From: Alphaproteobacteria bacterium
GTDB taxonomy: Bacteria > Pseudomonadota > Alphaproteobacteria > Micropepsales > Micropepsaceae
DNA length: 64,000 bases
Assembly (NCBI GenBank): GCA_016125165.1
Contig: WGMH01000010.1
Coordinates: forward strand, 1 to 64,000
Direction of reading: 5' to 3'
Part shown: in pieces, positions 1-8,344 of the stretch
How positions within the stretch are numbered: position 1 is the stretch's first letter
Layout of the letters: the number at the start of each line of letters is the position of its first letter
Position numbers and translations under genes: made by a program
The notes under the pieces: model-generated
The model's database searches: none
What the model was told of the DNA's origin: nothing
The model's input: the letters and a program-made list of their open reading frames with translations, nothing else

Positions 1-2
1 CA

Positions 3-248
3 AAAATTGCGCGCCGCAGGCCTGACCCTCATGACCGTCGTGGTGTTCTTGTCGATTTGACCGAACAGGGGCACAAGTCCATTGAAACGTTGTGGGGAGA
101 ATATTTTCGATCACTGGGTTCGTTCTATGCCCGATACTCCGAGGCCGAATTGCAGACGATCCTCGAATTCCTGGAACGTGCCTGCTTGACCCATCAACAG
201 CAGGCGGAGCGCATCAAAAAATTGCGCAAGCGATCACGCCGCCAATAA
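3..248 (+). CDS. MarR-family transcriptional regulator, C-terminal part (5' end outside window)
   Basis: The reading frame is open from the first full codon of the window, so this is a truncated gene and the internal TTG at 57 is not its start. The visible 81 residues begin in the wing of a winged helix: the stretch R-R-R-P-D-P-H-D-R-R-G-V-L-V-D-L-T-E-Q-G matches the basic beta-hairpin wing of MarR regulators, followed by the long C-terminal dimerisation helices and a basic tail. MarR proteins repress nearby genes as dimers and are released by small ligands. The next gene, 22 bp downstream on the same strand, is an NTF2-like protein that may be co-transcribed. The DNA-recognition helix is missing from view, so targets cannot be judged. 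Confidence 0.8.
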   Translation, partial: KIARRRPDPHDRRGVLVDLTEQGHKSIETLWGEYFRSLGSFYARYSEAELQTILEFLERACLTHQQQAERIKKLRKRSRRQ

Positions 249-270
249 GGCGTTTCTGAGAGAGACCGCC

Positions 271-654
271 ATGACCACTACCGACGACGCCATCGCCGCT
301 GCCCAGAAGGTGCTGGACGATTTCATGGCGGCATTCAATTCCCGTGATGTTGAGGCATTTGAAGAAGCGTTCAACTTCCCTTCAGTACGATTTGCCTCGA
401 ACACTATGGTCATCCTCAACAAGGGCGACATGAAGCCGGAACGGTTCACACAGGGCGCGCTGAAAGAGTGGGATCATTCTGCGTGGGACCGCCGGGCCGT
501 GATCCACGCCGGTCCTGACAAGGTGCATATCGACACGCGCTTCACCCGCTACCGCAAGGACGGCAGCGTGATCGGGGGCTTCGATTCCATCTACGTCATC
601 ACATGCGAGAACGGTCATTGGGGCGTGAAGTGCCGCTCTTCTTTCGCGCCGTAG
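271..654 (+). CDS. NTF2-like / SnoaL-like superfamily protein
   Basis: This 127-residue protein has the length and pattern of a single cone-shaped NTF2-like domain. An N-terminal amphipathic helix (A-Q-K-V-L-D-D-F-M-A-A-F-N-S-R-D) is followed by beta strands ending in G-H-W-G-V-K-C-R-S-S-F. Such domains either bind small hydrophobic ligands or catalyse isomerisation or dehydration; I see no residue set that fixes a reaction. There is no signal peptide, so it should be cytosolic. The ATG is preceded by the purine stretch GAGAGAGA. It follows the MarR gene closely and could be its target. Confidence 0.7.
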   Translation: MTTTDDAIAAAQKVLDDFMAAFNSRDVEAFEEAFNFPSVRFASNTMVILNKGDMKPERFTQGALKEWDHSAWDRRAVIHAGPDKVHIDTRFTRYRKDGSVIGGFDSIYVITCENGHWGVKCRSSFAP

Positions 655-906
655 TCAGCTCTGCCGGTTTTCTTCCATCGCGCGGGCGAGTTGCCGAGCC
701 CGTCGTTCCTGCCGCGCGTCGCTGATGGACATGATCGCGTGCAGCGCGGCGATGGCCCAAAGCAGGAAGCCCGCCGAGTGCAGAATGATCGTCGCCCAGC
801 AGACGATGGAGAGGATGTAGAGAACGAGGTTGAATAGTGCCTGAAAGGGCTTGCCTGTCAGCAGCAACGCCAGCGGCGAGCAGAAAAACGCGATCAGATA
901 CATCAT
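655..906 (-). CDS. Small two-helix membrane protein, YqaE/Pmp3-like
   Basis: The 83 residues hold two predicted membrane segments, roughly residues 2-17 and 24-58, then a charged tail rich in Arg and Glu. The first segment with the S-P-L-A-L-L-L-T-G-K pattern resembles the start of YqaE/Pmp3 small membrane proteins, which are often stress-linked, but the match is loose. It starts with two consecutive ATG codons (903-906) and lies tail to tail with the NTF2-like gene with no intervening base. Function is unknown. Confidence 0.5.
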   Translation of the reverse strand: MMYLIAFFCSPLALLLTGKPFQALFNLVLYILSIVCWATIILHSAGFLLWAIAALHAIMSISDARQERRARQLARAMEENRQS

Positions 907-981
907 GCGGCTTGCCCCTTCCGGCGATCTCCCGGTTCTAGATAGGGACGATTGGCGTCAAAAAAAGACCCACCACCCCTT

Positions 982-996
982 GTAGCGCAACGCTAC
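982..996. repeat. Inverted repeat GTAGCG-CAA-CGCTAC in intergenic gap
   Basis: A perfect 6-bp stem with a 3-base loop lies in the 141-bp gap between two minus-strand genes. Read on the minus strand it is followed after about 15 bases by a run of seven T (complement of A at 960-966). It could be part of a weak transcription stop after the monooxygenase gene or an operator for the small membrane protein gene. Evidence is limited to the symmetry. Confidence 0.35.
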
Positions 997-1047
997 TATC
1001 CCCATATCGCCTATATCAGCACATTTGCGAGCATTTGGGACGTCGGT

Positions 1048-1338
1048 TCACAGCGGCGCGCCGTAATGCTGCACATCCGGAAAGGGTTCATAGAAACGGT
1101 GCAAAAGGGTCTTCCACTCCTGATAGGCCGCAGATCCGCGAAAGCCTTCGGTGTGGGCCGTAAGGTCCAACCACCAAACGAGAAGCAGATAGCGATCCGG
1201 CGTCTCGATGCAGGGGCGTACTTCCATGCGCTGAAATCCGGCGGCGGTTTCGATGAACGGGCGGGCCTGGGCCATCGCCACTTCGAAATCCGCTGACTGG
1301 CCGGCTTTCACGTTCAGAACGGCGTGTTCGAGGATCAC
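1048..1338 (-). CDS. Antibiotic biosynthesis monooxygenase (ABM) family protein
   Basis: This 96-residue protein has the dimeric alpha/beta barrel layout of the ABM family: an opening strand I-L-E-H-A-V-L-N-V, a helix, a strand with R-Y-L-L-L-V-W-W, and a C-terminal F-R-G-S-A-A-Y-Q-E-W helix. Members oxidise aromatic substrates without cofactors or degrade haem, but many have no known substrate. The start is GTG and overlaps the stop of the upstream HIT gene by four bases (GTGA), so translation is probably coupled to it. It is the last gene of the RidA-acyltransferase-HIT-ABM run. Confidence 0.75.
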   Translation of the reverse strand: MILEHAVLNVKAGQSADFEVAMAQARPFIETAAGFQRMEVRPCIETPDRYLLLVWWLDLTAHTEGFRGSAAYQEWKTLLHRFYEPFPDVQHYGAPL

Positions 1339-1751
1339 AGCGCGGCCCGGATTTTCTCGGCGACGGGCATCAGTACCTTGGCATCCACCATTTTGCGTCC
1401 ATGGAAGTTCATTTCGAGGCCATGCGCACGGGGCAGGATGTGAAAGTGCAGGTGCGGCACGCTTTGTCCCGCAGCTGTGCCGTTCAGTTGCGCCAGCATG
1501 ATGCCGGGAACGCCGAGTGCCTTCTTCACCGCCGCCGCCACCTTTTGCGTGGTTCTGATGGTGGCCGCCGCACCCTCGGGCGAGAGGTCCAGAATGGTCT
1601 CCGCCGCTTCCTTGGGGATCACCAGAGTGTGGCCCTCAACAGCGGGCATGATGTCCATGAAGGCAAGCGTCAGATCGTCTTCATAGACGGCGATTTTCGG
1701 CAGTTCGCCGCGCAGGATGCGCGCAAAGATGTTGTTTGTGTCGTAGGCCAT
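1335..1751 (-). CDS. HIT family hydrolase (histidine triad)
   Basis: This 138-residue protein is the usual length for an HinT/HIT nucleotide-binding protein. The signature H-L-H-F-H-I-L-P at residues 100-107 is the H-x-H-x-H triad that hydrolyses nucleoside phosphoramidates or related nucleotide conjugates, and the N-terminal I-F-A-R-I-L-R-G-E-L-P motif is standard. I chose the ATG at 1751 (M-A-Y-D-T-N-N) because upstream frame extensions show no family similarity. It sits 29 bp after the acyltransferase and overlaps the ABM gene by four bases. Confidence 0.9.
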   Translation of the reverse strand: MAYDTNNIFARILRGELPKIAVYEDDLTLAFMDIMPAVEGHTLVIPKEAAETILDLSPEGAAATIRTTQKVAAAVKKALGVPGIMLAQLNGTAAGQSVPHLHFHILPRAHGLEMNFHGRKMVDAKVLMPVAEKIRAAL

Positions 1752-1780
1752 TGGCGGTCCTCGGGTCGGTTTGGTGATGA

Positions 1781-2944
1781 TTACGAGTTTTTGCGGAACG
1801 GTCCATGCTCGGCCAGTTCTTCGATGTGTTCGGCTACGGCCTCGCGTTCGCGCGCGAGATAGTCGGCGACGGCGCGGCGAAGTCCGGAATGTTCGATGAA
1901 GTGGGCGGAGTAGGTGGGTGTGGGCATGTAGCCGCGCAGCAACTTGTGCTCGCCTTGCGCCCCCGCCTCCACGCGGTCGAGTTTGTTCGCAATCGCGAAG
2001 TCGATCGCCTGATAGTAGCACGTCTCGAAATGCAGGAACGGTATGTACTCGGTGCATCCCCAGTTGCGTCCGAACAGCACGCCACGTCCAAACAAGTTGA
2101 GAGCGCCTGCGATCGGCCTGTCGCCAAGCCGCGCAATGATAAGGAGGATCTGCTCGCTCATCGATTCGCCGATGCGGCTGAAGAATTCGCGGGTGAGGTA
2201 GGGGCGGCCCCATTTGCGCCCGCCCGTGTCCATGTAGAACTCGAAAAAGGTATCCCAATGCGCTTCGGTGATGTCGCTGCCCGTCAGCCAGTCGAACGCC
2301 ACGCCCGCTTCGCGCACGGCGGCGCGCTCCTTCCTGAGGTTCTTGCGTTTGGACGAGGAAAGCGCACCAAGAAATTGATCGAAGCTGTCATAGCCTTCGT
2401 TCAGCCAATGGAATTGCTGGTCGGTACGCTGCAGATAGCCAAGTGCGCCCGCGTCCTTCCATTCCTGTTCGGTGAGGAACGTGATGTGGAGCGAGGAAGC
2501 CTGAAGCTGGTTCACCGCCGTCGCACCCGCCGCGAACAGCGCATTGCGCGTTTCTTCCTGCGGGGCATCAGGGCGGATCAGCAAACGCTGACCGGTCACG
2601 GGCGTAAAGGGCACCGAGCATTGCAGCTTCGGATAGTAGCGCCCGCCCGCCCGCACGAAGGCTTCGGCCCAGCTGTGATCGAAGACGTATTCGCCCTGGC
2701 TGTGACTTTTCAGGTAGAGCGGCATGAGCCCGTCGATGCGTCCATCATTTTCGATGACAAGGTGACAGGGCATCCAGCCGGTGTGCTCGGTCGCCGAGCC
2801 AGACTGTTCCAACGCCGCGAAGAATTCATGGCGCAAGAACGGATCGGGCAGCTCGAGGCCTTGGGGGTTGGCGCAGGCGTTCCAAGCTTCTGCGCCAATC
2901 GCCGCCGCGGAATCCGCCAGACGCGCTGTTAACTTCCCCGTCAC
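1781..2944 (-). CDS. GNAT-fold N-acyltransferase, COG3146/DUF482 type
   Basis: The 387-residue protein resembles the DUF482 (peptidogalycan-type) acyltransferases common in Proteobacteria. Diagnostic stretches are D-P-F-L-R-H-E-F-F-A-A-L-E near residue 35, a central Y-P-K-L-Q-C-S-V-P-F-T-P-V, and S-S-S-K-R-K-N-L-R-K-E-R about residue 200. These proteins are distantly related to FemAB peptidyltransferases, and no substrate is established. The start is GTG, forming a GTGA overlap with the RidA stop, which implies translational coupling. There is no signal peptide. Confidence 0.8.
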   Translation of the reverse strand: MTGKLTARLADSAAAIGAEAWNACANPQGLELPDPFLRHEFFAALEQSGSATEHTGWMPCHLVIENDGRIDGLMPLYLKSHSQGEYVFDHSWAEAFVRAGGRYYPKLQCSVPFTPVTGQRLLIRPDAPQEETRNALFAAGATAVNQLQASSLHITFLTEQEWKDAGALGYLQRTDQQFHWLNEGYDSFDQFLGALSSSKRKNLRKERAAVREAGVAFDWLTGSDITEAHWDTFFEFYMDTGGRKWGRPYLTREFFSRIGESMSEQILLIIARLGDRPIAGALNLFGRGVLFGRNWGCTEYIPFLHFETCYYQAIDFAIANKLDRVEAGAQGEHKLLRGYMPTPTYSAHFIEHSGLRRAVADYLAREREAVAEHIEELAEHGPFRKNS

Positions 2945-3408
2945 GTAAGCTCGAACACCGCCTCAATTTCGACCGCCACGTTGCGCGGCAGCGATCCTGC
3001 GCCCACGGCGGCGCGAGCGTGTTTGCCGGCATCGCCGAACACCTCGACGATCAGATTGGAAGCGCCGTTCGCCACTTCAGGGTGTTGGGTGAAGCCTGGC
3101 GTCGCATTCACAAAAACGCCAAGGCGCACGCAGCGAGCTATGGTATCCAGATCGCCACCGGCGGCAGCCTTTGCCTGCGCCAGAACATTGATGGCGCAAA
3201 GGCGGGCAGCGGCCTGACCGTCTTCCAGTGTAAGTTCCTTGCCCACGGTGCCCACATATTTCAGGCCATCGGCCGCCATCGTGACCTGGCCGGAGATGAA
3301 TACCAGCTTGCCGCTCACCACATAGGGAACGTAGCTCGCCACGGGGGCGGGCGGGGTCGGCAGTTCGATGTCGAGTTCTCTGAGGCGGGCTTCGATGTTT
3401 CCGGCCAT
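2941..3408 (-). CDS. RidA family protein (YjgF/YER057c/UK114)
   Basis: This 155-residue protein matches the longer RidA subgroup: an N-terminal helix M-A-G-N-I-E-A-R-L-R-E-L-D-I, then F-I-S-G-Q-V-T, and a C-terminal L-P-R-N-V-A-V-E-I-E-A-V-F. RidA enzymes deaminate reactive enamine/imine intermediates, though the conserved catalytic Arg context of true RidA is replaced here by S-L-P-R-N-V. AGGAG lies seven bases before the ATG. It heads a four-gene minus-strand run and is divergent from aguA, with a 61-bp shared upstream gap. Confidence 0.85.
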   Translation of the reverse strand: MAGNIEARLRELDIELPTPPAPVASYVPYVVSGKLVFISGQVTMAADGLKYVGTVGKELTLEDGQAAARLCAINVLAQAKAAAGGDLDTIARCVRLGVFVNATPGFTQHPEVANGASNLIVEVFGDAGKHARAAVGAGSLPRNVAVEIEAVFELT

Positions 3409-3469
3409 GCTTGTCTCCTGATATGGGGGAACGTTAGTCCTTCGGTCTTCAAACGGCTATAGAGCGGCA

Positions 3470-4510
3470 ATGTCCAGACGTCTTGATGCAGATGACCCAT
3501 GCCCGGCACGCGATGGATATGCCATGCCCGCGGAGTGGGAGCCGCATGCGCGCACATGGATGTGCTGGCCTTGCCGCACTGATCCCTGGGGCGGGCCGGA
3601 TGGCCTCTTACGCGCCAAGCTGGCCTATGCCCGCGTGGCGCGCGCGATCTCGGCCTTTGAGCCGGTAACGATGGCCGCGCGGTCGCAGGATGTGGCCGAA
3701 GCCAAACTCGCCTGCGCTGGCAAGGTGGAAATCTTCGAAGTGCCGCTCGATGACTCCTGGGCGCGCGACATTGGCCCCACTTTTGTAACAGGACCGGATG
3801 GCAAGCGCGGCATTCAGTGGGTGTTCAATGCGTGGGGCAACAAATACCGAACCTTTTCGGAGGATGCACAATTTGCCACGCGTGCGATGAAACATGCGGG
3901 CGCGTTTGTTTATGACGGGCCGCTCACCTGCGAAGGCGGGGCCATCCATGTGGATGGGGAGGGCACGCTCATCACCACAGAGCAATGCCTCTTGAACGAG
4001 AACCGCAACGCCCATCTCACCCGGCAACAGGTGGAGGAACGGCTGGCGCTCTTCACAGGTGTGCGGCGGATAATCTGGCTCGGTGAAGGCTTCGCCGATG
4101 AGGAAACCGATGGTCATGTGGACAACATCGCTTGTTTTGCGGCGCCGGGGCGCGTGATCGTCGGCATTCCACCGAAGACGCATCACGACTATGCGCCCGC
4201 GATGGAAGCCATCAGGCGGCTGGAAGAGGCTCGTGACGCCAAGGGCCGCAAGATTGAGATCGTGGAACTGCCGCAGCCACGCAATGAGAAGCTGGATTGG
4301 CGCGGCCAGCCTTTCGCGGCGAGCTACATCAATTTCTACCTGCCCAATGGCGCTGTCATCATGCCGTCCTTCGACGATCCGAATGATGAAGGCGCACGCG
4401 CCATTCTGGCGGATTGTTTCCCCGGCCGTGACATCCTTCAGATCGATGCGCTCGATATCGTGGAAGGCGGCGGCGGCATTCACTGCATCACGCAACAGGA
4501 ACCGAAATGA
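3470..4510 (+). CDS. aguA: Agmatine deiminase
   Basis: This 346-residue protein converts agmatine to N-carbamoylputrescine plus ammonia. It carries the family start M-P-A-E-W-E-P-H-A-R-T-W-M, the W-A-R-D-I-G-P-T-F motif, the E-T-D-G-H-V-D-N substrate-binding motif, and the catalytic Cys at residue 339 in G-G-G-G-I-H-C-I-T-Q-Q. The ATG at 3470 adds an 18-residue extension; the internal ATG at 3524 is an alternative start. It overlaps the next gene, N-carbamoylputrescine amidase, by four bases, so the two steps of arginine-decarboxylase-dependent putrescine synthesis are coupled. Confidence 0.95.
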   Translation: MSRRLDADDPCPARDGYAMPAEWEPHARTWMCWPCRTDPWGGPDGLLRAKLAYARVARAISAFEPVTMAARSQDVAEAKLACAGKVEIFEVPLDDSWARDIGPTFVTGPDGKRGIQWVFNAWGNKYRTFSEDAQFATRAMKHAGAFVYDGPLTCEGGAIHVDGEGTLITTEQCLLNENRNAHLTRQQVEERLALFTGVRRIIWLGEGFADEETDGHVDNIACFAAPGRVIVGIPPKTHHDYAPAMEAIRRLEEARDAKGRKIEIVELPQPRNEKLDWRGQPFAASYINFYLPNGAVIMPSFDDPNDEGARAILADCFPGRDILQIDALDIVEGGGGIHCITQQEPK

Positions 4511-5382
4511 GAAACGTCACACTGGCGGCCACGCAGTATGCCTGTTCCTGGGATCGTAAGGCGAATATCGCCAAGGCGAGAGATCTTGTGCGCGCGGCGG
4601 CGGCCAAAGGCGCGAACGCCATTCTCATCCAGGAATTGTTCGAGACGCCCTATTTCTGTCAGGACCAACTGGCCGAGTACTTCGATCTCGCAGCACCATT
4701 TGAAGGCAATCTGCTGATTGCGGAAATGGCGTCGCTCGCGAAGGAGCTTGGTGTCGTTCTTCCGGTGAGCTTTTTCGAAAAGGCGGGCCGTGCGTACTTC
4801 AATTCCTTGGCGATGGTGGATGCAGATGGAACAGTGCTCGGTCTCTATCGCAAATCTCATATTCCGGACGGTCCCGGCTATCAGGAAAAATTTTATTTCA
4901 CGCCAGGCGACACCGGATTCAAGGTCTGGAAAACGAAATTCGGCATGATGGGCGCGGGCATTTGCTGGGACCAGTGGTTCCCGGAAAGCGCGCGCGCCAT
5001 GGCGCTCCAAGGCGCGGAGGTTCTGTTTTATCCAACCGCCATCGGCACCGAACCGCCGCCCGCGCCGCCTGTCGATAGCCGCGATCATTGGCGGCGCGTG
5101 ATGCAAGGCCATGCGGGCGCGAACTACACCCCGCTTGTCGCCTCCAACCGCATCGGCACAGAAAATGGCAAAGCGGGCGAGATGACCTTTTATGGCTCCA
5201 GCTTCATCGCCGATCCCATGGGTGCGATCGTGGCCGAGTTGGGCCGCACGGAAGAAGGCACCGTGGCCGCAACTTTCGATCTCGATGAGATCGCAAAGAT
5301 GCGTGCGTCTTGGGGCCTGTTCCGCGACCGCAGGCCTGAACTTTATGGCCCGCTGCATAGCCACGATGGCACTTCGCGGTGA
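4507..5382 (+). CDS. aguB: N-carbamoylputrescine amidase
   Basis: This 291-residue member of the nitrilase superfamily hydrolyses N-carbamoylputrescine to putrescine, CO2 and ammonia. The nitrilase triad is visible: Glu43 in I-Q-E-L-F, Lys116 in Y-R-K-S-H-I-P and Cys153 in G-A-G-I-C-W-D-Q-W-F-P-E. The H-I-P-D-G-P-G-Y-Q-E-K-F-Y-F stretch is typical of plant and bacterial AguB. It is coupled to aguA upstream (ATGA) and to eipB downstream (GTGA). Confidence 0.95.
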   Translation: MRNVTLAATQYACSWDRKANIAKARDLVRAAAAKGANAILIQELFETPYFCQDQLAEYFDLAAPFEGNLLIAEMASLAKELGVVLPVSFFEKAGRAYFNSLAMVDADGTVLGLYRKSHIPDGPGYQEKFYFTPGDTGFKVWKTKFGMMGAGICWDQWFPESARAMALQGAEVLFYPTAIGTEPPPAPPVDSRDHWRRVMQGHAGANYTPLVASNRIGTENGKAGEMTFYGSSFIADPMGAIVAELGRTEEGTVAATFDLDEIAKMRASWGLFRDRRPELYGPLHSHDGTSR

Positions 5383-6167
5383 ACACGACGTTTCGCTTCG
5401 TCGCGGCAGCATTGTGTTTCGTTTCATTCGTTGCTGCAGCGCCAATCAAATTGGTACCGTATCGCGCGACTTATGATGTGACGCTGGGCAGCACGCAGAC
5501 CAATGCGGTGGTTTCTGTGCGCGGGCGCACAGTGATCGAATTTCGCGATCAGTGCAGCACGTGGGCCACGACGCAACGCTTCATCGCAGACATGACCGAT
5601 GGCGATGGCAATGTCACGAGGACGGACTACATCGTGATCGCCAAGGAGCGCAAGGATGCCAAGGGTATGGACTTTGACATTACAACGATCGCAGATGGAG
5701 CTACGGTAAAGCGCCAGATTGGAAAGGCAATTCTCGGGGCGAGTCCATTGGTGACGCTTGAGTCCGAGAAGGGAAAAGCCGTTACGCTTCCGCCAGGAAC
5801 AATACCGCCCACGGAACACACTCGCGAAATTGTTGAAGCCGCCGAGAGGGGAGAAACCGTGTTGAAGCGCACGGTGTTTCAGGGCGGCGATGAAAGAGAT
5901 ATCTACGTTGCGCTCGCGACCATTGGAAAATACGGGAAGCCAGACAACGATGTTTCAGATGCTACAAATCTGTTGAGCGGCAGGAAGCCGTATTCCGTAG
6001 CAATTGGTTACTATCCGGTGCTCGGCGACTCGGAACTGCCGGACTATCAAGTGAGCGCCAGTATTTATCCCAACGGCATCTCAGGCACGATGACGTTGAT
6101 ATACAACCGGTTTAGTCTGAAAGCGAAGCTAGCGAAACTGGAACCTCTACCGTCCGCTTGTCGGTGA
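5379..6167 (+). CDS. eipB: EipB-like periplasmic envelope integrity protein (DUF1849)
   Basis: A 262-residue secreted protein with an N-terminal hydrophobic signal of about 20 residues. The mature part begins with L-V-P-Y-R-A-T-Y-D-V-T-L and looks like the DUF1849 beta-spiral domain described for Brucella EipB, which helps maintain the cell envelope. Cys59 and Cys261 are placed as the two cysteines that form the conserved disulfide in that family. The GTG start overlaps the aguB stop. Its last 21 bases overlap the 3' end of dinB on the other strand. The 3' half uses codons that are rare in neighbouring genes. Confidence 0.8.
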   Translation: MNTTFRFVAAALCFVSFVAAAPIKLVPYRATYDVTLGSTQTNAVVSVRGRTVIEFRDQCSTWATTQRFIADMTDGDGNVTRTDYIVIAKERKDAKGMDFDITTIADGATVKRQIGKAILGASPLVTLESEKGKAVTLPPGTIPPTEHTREIVEAAERGETVLKRTVFQGGDERDIYVALATIGKYGKPDNDVSDATNLLSGRKPYSVAIGYYPVLGDSELPDYQVSASIYPNGISGTMTLIYNRFSLKAKLAKLEPLPSACR

Positions 6168-7424
6168 TTTTGAGCGAAGACCGCGTCCCTTTCCAACGGC
6201 ATCGCCGCCAAATCGGCTACGCACACGATCCATCGCGCGCTCAGCTGCAGCGCGCTTGCTCGCGCCGGCGTCAATGAGGTCGGCCGGATCGCAATCATCC
6301 GCGGAGCACAGGTTGGTAATCCCTACGCCAAGCAAACGGTAGGATGTTCCGTCTGCCTCGCGTTGGAGCGCAGCGCGCGCCGTGCGGAAAATTGTGTCTG
6401 CGAGTTGGGTTCCCGCTTCTAGCGACGCGCTACGTGTCTTTAGTCGAAAGTTTGCCGATTTGAGCTTTAATACAACAGTTCGTCCGCCGACGTTGCTGGC
6501 TTTGGCACGAGCAGAAACCCTTTCAGCCTGCCGCCATAGCACACGCTCCAGGTCTTCGAACTGTACGAGGTCGCGATCAAAGGTTGTTTCCGAAGACACG
6601 CTCTTCAACTCACCATCCGGGTCTACAGCGCGCGTATCGTCCGCGAAGGCCATGCGGTGTAACCATAGGCCCGTATTGCCGTAGCGTTTAGCAAGCAACT
6701 TGACATCGGAATCCTGTAGCTGAGCTATGCGGGTAATGCCGTCTTTCGCAAGCTTTTGTTGTAACGCCGCGCCCGCGCCGCGAATGAATGAAACTGGCTT
6801 GTTGCGCAGGAACTGAACGGCTTCTGCCCTTCCAATCACCGCAAAACCACGGGGTTTGTCGAGGTCGGATGCGAGTTTTGCCAGAAATTTGTTGTAGCTC
6901 AGCCCAACAGAGGCAGATATGCCTATCTCCGCCTCGATGCGCTTGACGAGCAGCGCCATGCTCTTCGCTGGTGTGAGACCGTGAAGACGTTCTGTGCCAG
7001 ACAGGTCGAGATAGGCCTCATCCAACGATAGCGGTTCTACAAGCGGTGTCAGGTCGCGTAGCAGAGTTCGAACCTCTTTGGCCACCGTGGCATACTTCGC
7101 CATGCTAGGTTTGATGACGATCGCGTTGGGGCAGAGCTTCAGAGCCTTAAACATCGGCATAGCAGAGCGTACGCCTGCAATCCGGGCGACATAGCAGGCT
7201 GTTGAGACGACACCGCGTTTGCCTCCCCCGATGATTACAGGTTTGTCCATCAGGCTTGGGTCATCGCGTTTTTCGATCGCGGCATAGAAGGCATCGCAGT
7301 CGATATGCGCGATGGACAGGTCGCCGAGCTCTTCGTGTCTGAGAATGCGCCTGCTGCCGCAGGCGGTGCAGCGCACATGCTGTAACGCATTGTCCGTCAG
7401 ACAATCGCGACAGAAGGCGCTCAC
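6147..7424 (-). CDS. dinB: DNA polymerase IV (Y family)
   Basis: This 425-residue translesion polymerase copies past damaged bases. It has an N-terminal zinc-ribbon extension (Cys5, Cys8, Cys19, Cys22) seen in many alphaproteobacterial DinB proteins, then the palm motifs I-A-H-I-D-C-D-A-F-Y and S-L-D-E-A-Y-L-D-L carrying the catalytic acidic residues, then the little-finger domain. The GTG start overlaps the ROK kinase stop by four bases. I see no SOS box directly in front, which fits expression from a distal operon promoter. The gene contains many codons that are rare in the window. Confidence 0.93.
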   Translation of the reverse strand: MSAFCRDCLTDNALQHVRCTACGSRRILRHEELGDLSIAHIDCDAFYAAIEKRDDPSLMDKPVIIGGGKRGVVSTACYVARIAGVRSAMPMFKALKLCPNAIVIKPSMAKYATVAKEVRTLLRDLTPLVEPLSLDEAYLDLSGTERLHGLTPAKSMALLVKRIEAEIGISASVGLSYNKFLAKLASDLDKPRGFAVIGRAEAVQFLRNKPVSFIRGAGAALQQKLAKDGITRIAQLQDSDVKLLAKRYGNTGLWLHRMAFADDTRAVDPDGELKSVSSETTFDRDLVQFEDLERVLWRQAERVSARAKASNVGGRTVVLKLKSANFRLKTRSASLEAGTQLADTIFRTARAALQREADGTSYRLLGVGITNLCSADDCDPADLIDAGASKRAAAERAMDRVRSRFGGDAVGKGRGLRSKSPTSGR

Positions 7425-8344
7425 CCCGGCAGGCCCTGACGATAGTCGTCAAGAGTCCACAGCCATGCCGCGCCGCGCACACCGCTGGAATCGCCGTGCC
7501 GGTTTTTGACAATCAGAGACTGACCTTCTGGCTTGAACGCATACCGTTCCACAAGCGGCGGCAGTACTTCATAGAGATGCGTCATGTTCGACAGGCCGCC
7601 GCCGAGCACGATGGCATCCGGATCAATCAGGTTCACAACCGTGGCCAAAGCGCGCGCCAAGCGATCGGAATGTGCATTTAAAACGGATTGGGCGATGGTA
7701 TCGCCATTTTTTGCCGCGCGTTCGATTTCAGCGGCGGCCTGTTTGTGGCCTGCATGTCGTTGAAACTGAGCTTCCAGTGCAGGGCCGCTGCACCAGGCCT
7801 CTATGCAGTTGGCCCTTCCACAGTAGCAATTGGGTGCAGGCAACTCGCCGGGCTCGCGCATCGGAAGGGGATTGTGGCCCCATTCGCCGGCGATGGCGTG
7901 CGCCCCTGTCAGAACGCTGCCGTTTATGCAGACGCCGCCTCCCACGCCGGTGCCCAGGATTACGCCGAACACAACAGCCTTGCCAGCACCAGCGCCGTCA
8001 CTCGCTTCGGAGAGCGCGAAGCAGTTCGCGTCATTTGCCACACGCACGGTGCGGTTCAACGCGTTACCTAGATCCCTGTCGAGCGCATGACCGATCAGGT
8101 GGGTTGAGTTCGCATTTTTCACGAGGCCGGTTTGCGGGCTGATCGCGCCGGGTATCCCGACGCCAAGGCTTCCCTTCTGTCCGAGTTTTTGTTCGGTTTC
8201 CTGCACCAGCCTTGCGATTGCCGCAAGCGTGTCGTCGTACGTCGCGCGCGGAGTAGGGGTTCGTTCCCGCAGGAGTTCGCGCCCATCATCGCCAAGTGCG
8301 AGAATCTCGATCTTCGTTCCGCCGAGGTCTATCCCAAGTCTCAT
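7421..8344 (-). CDS. ROK family sugar kinase (Mak/NagK-like)
   Basis: The 307-residue protein opens with the phosphate-binding G-I-D-L-G-G-T-K motif, has the catalytic region V-A-N-D-A-N-C-F-A-L-S-E-A, and the ROK zinc site E-W-G-H-N-P-L followed by C-Y-C-G-R-A-N-C-I-E. These residues indicate an ATP-dependent hexokinase acting on fructose, mannose or N-acetylglucosamine; the exact sugar cannot be read from sequence. It overlaps the upstream HAD gene and the downstream dinB by four bases each. Confidence 0.88.
   Translation of the reverse strand: MRLGIDLGGTKIEILALGDDGRELLRERTPTPRATYDDTLAAIARLVQETEQKLGQKGSLGVGIPGAISPQTGLVKNANSTHLIGHALDRDLGNALNRTVRVANDANCFALSEASDGAGAGKAVVFGVILGTGVGGGVCINGSVLTGAHAIAGEWGHNPLPMREPGELPAPNCYCGRANCIEAWCSGPALEAQFQRHAGHKQAAAEIERAAKNGDTIAQSVLNAHSDRLARALATVVNLIDPDAIVLGGGLSNMTHLYEVLPPLVERYAFKPEGQSLIVKNRHGDSSGVRGAAWLWTLDDYRQGLPG

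Noticed and set aside
1805..2932. Plus-strand 375-residue frame opposite the acyltransferase gene
   Set aside because: No recognisable domain and coincident with a well-supported minus-strand gene.
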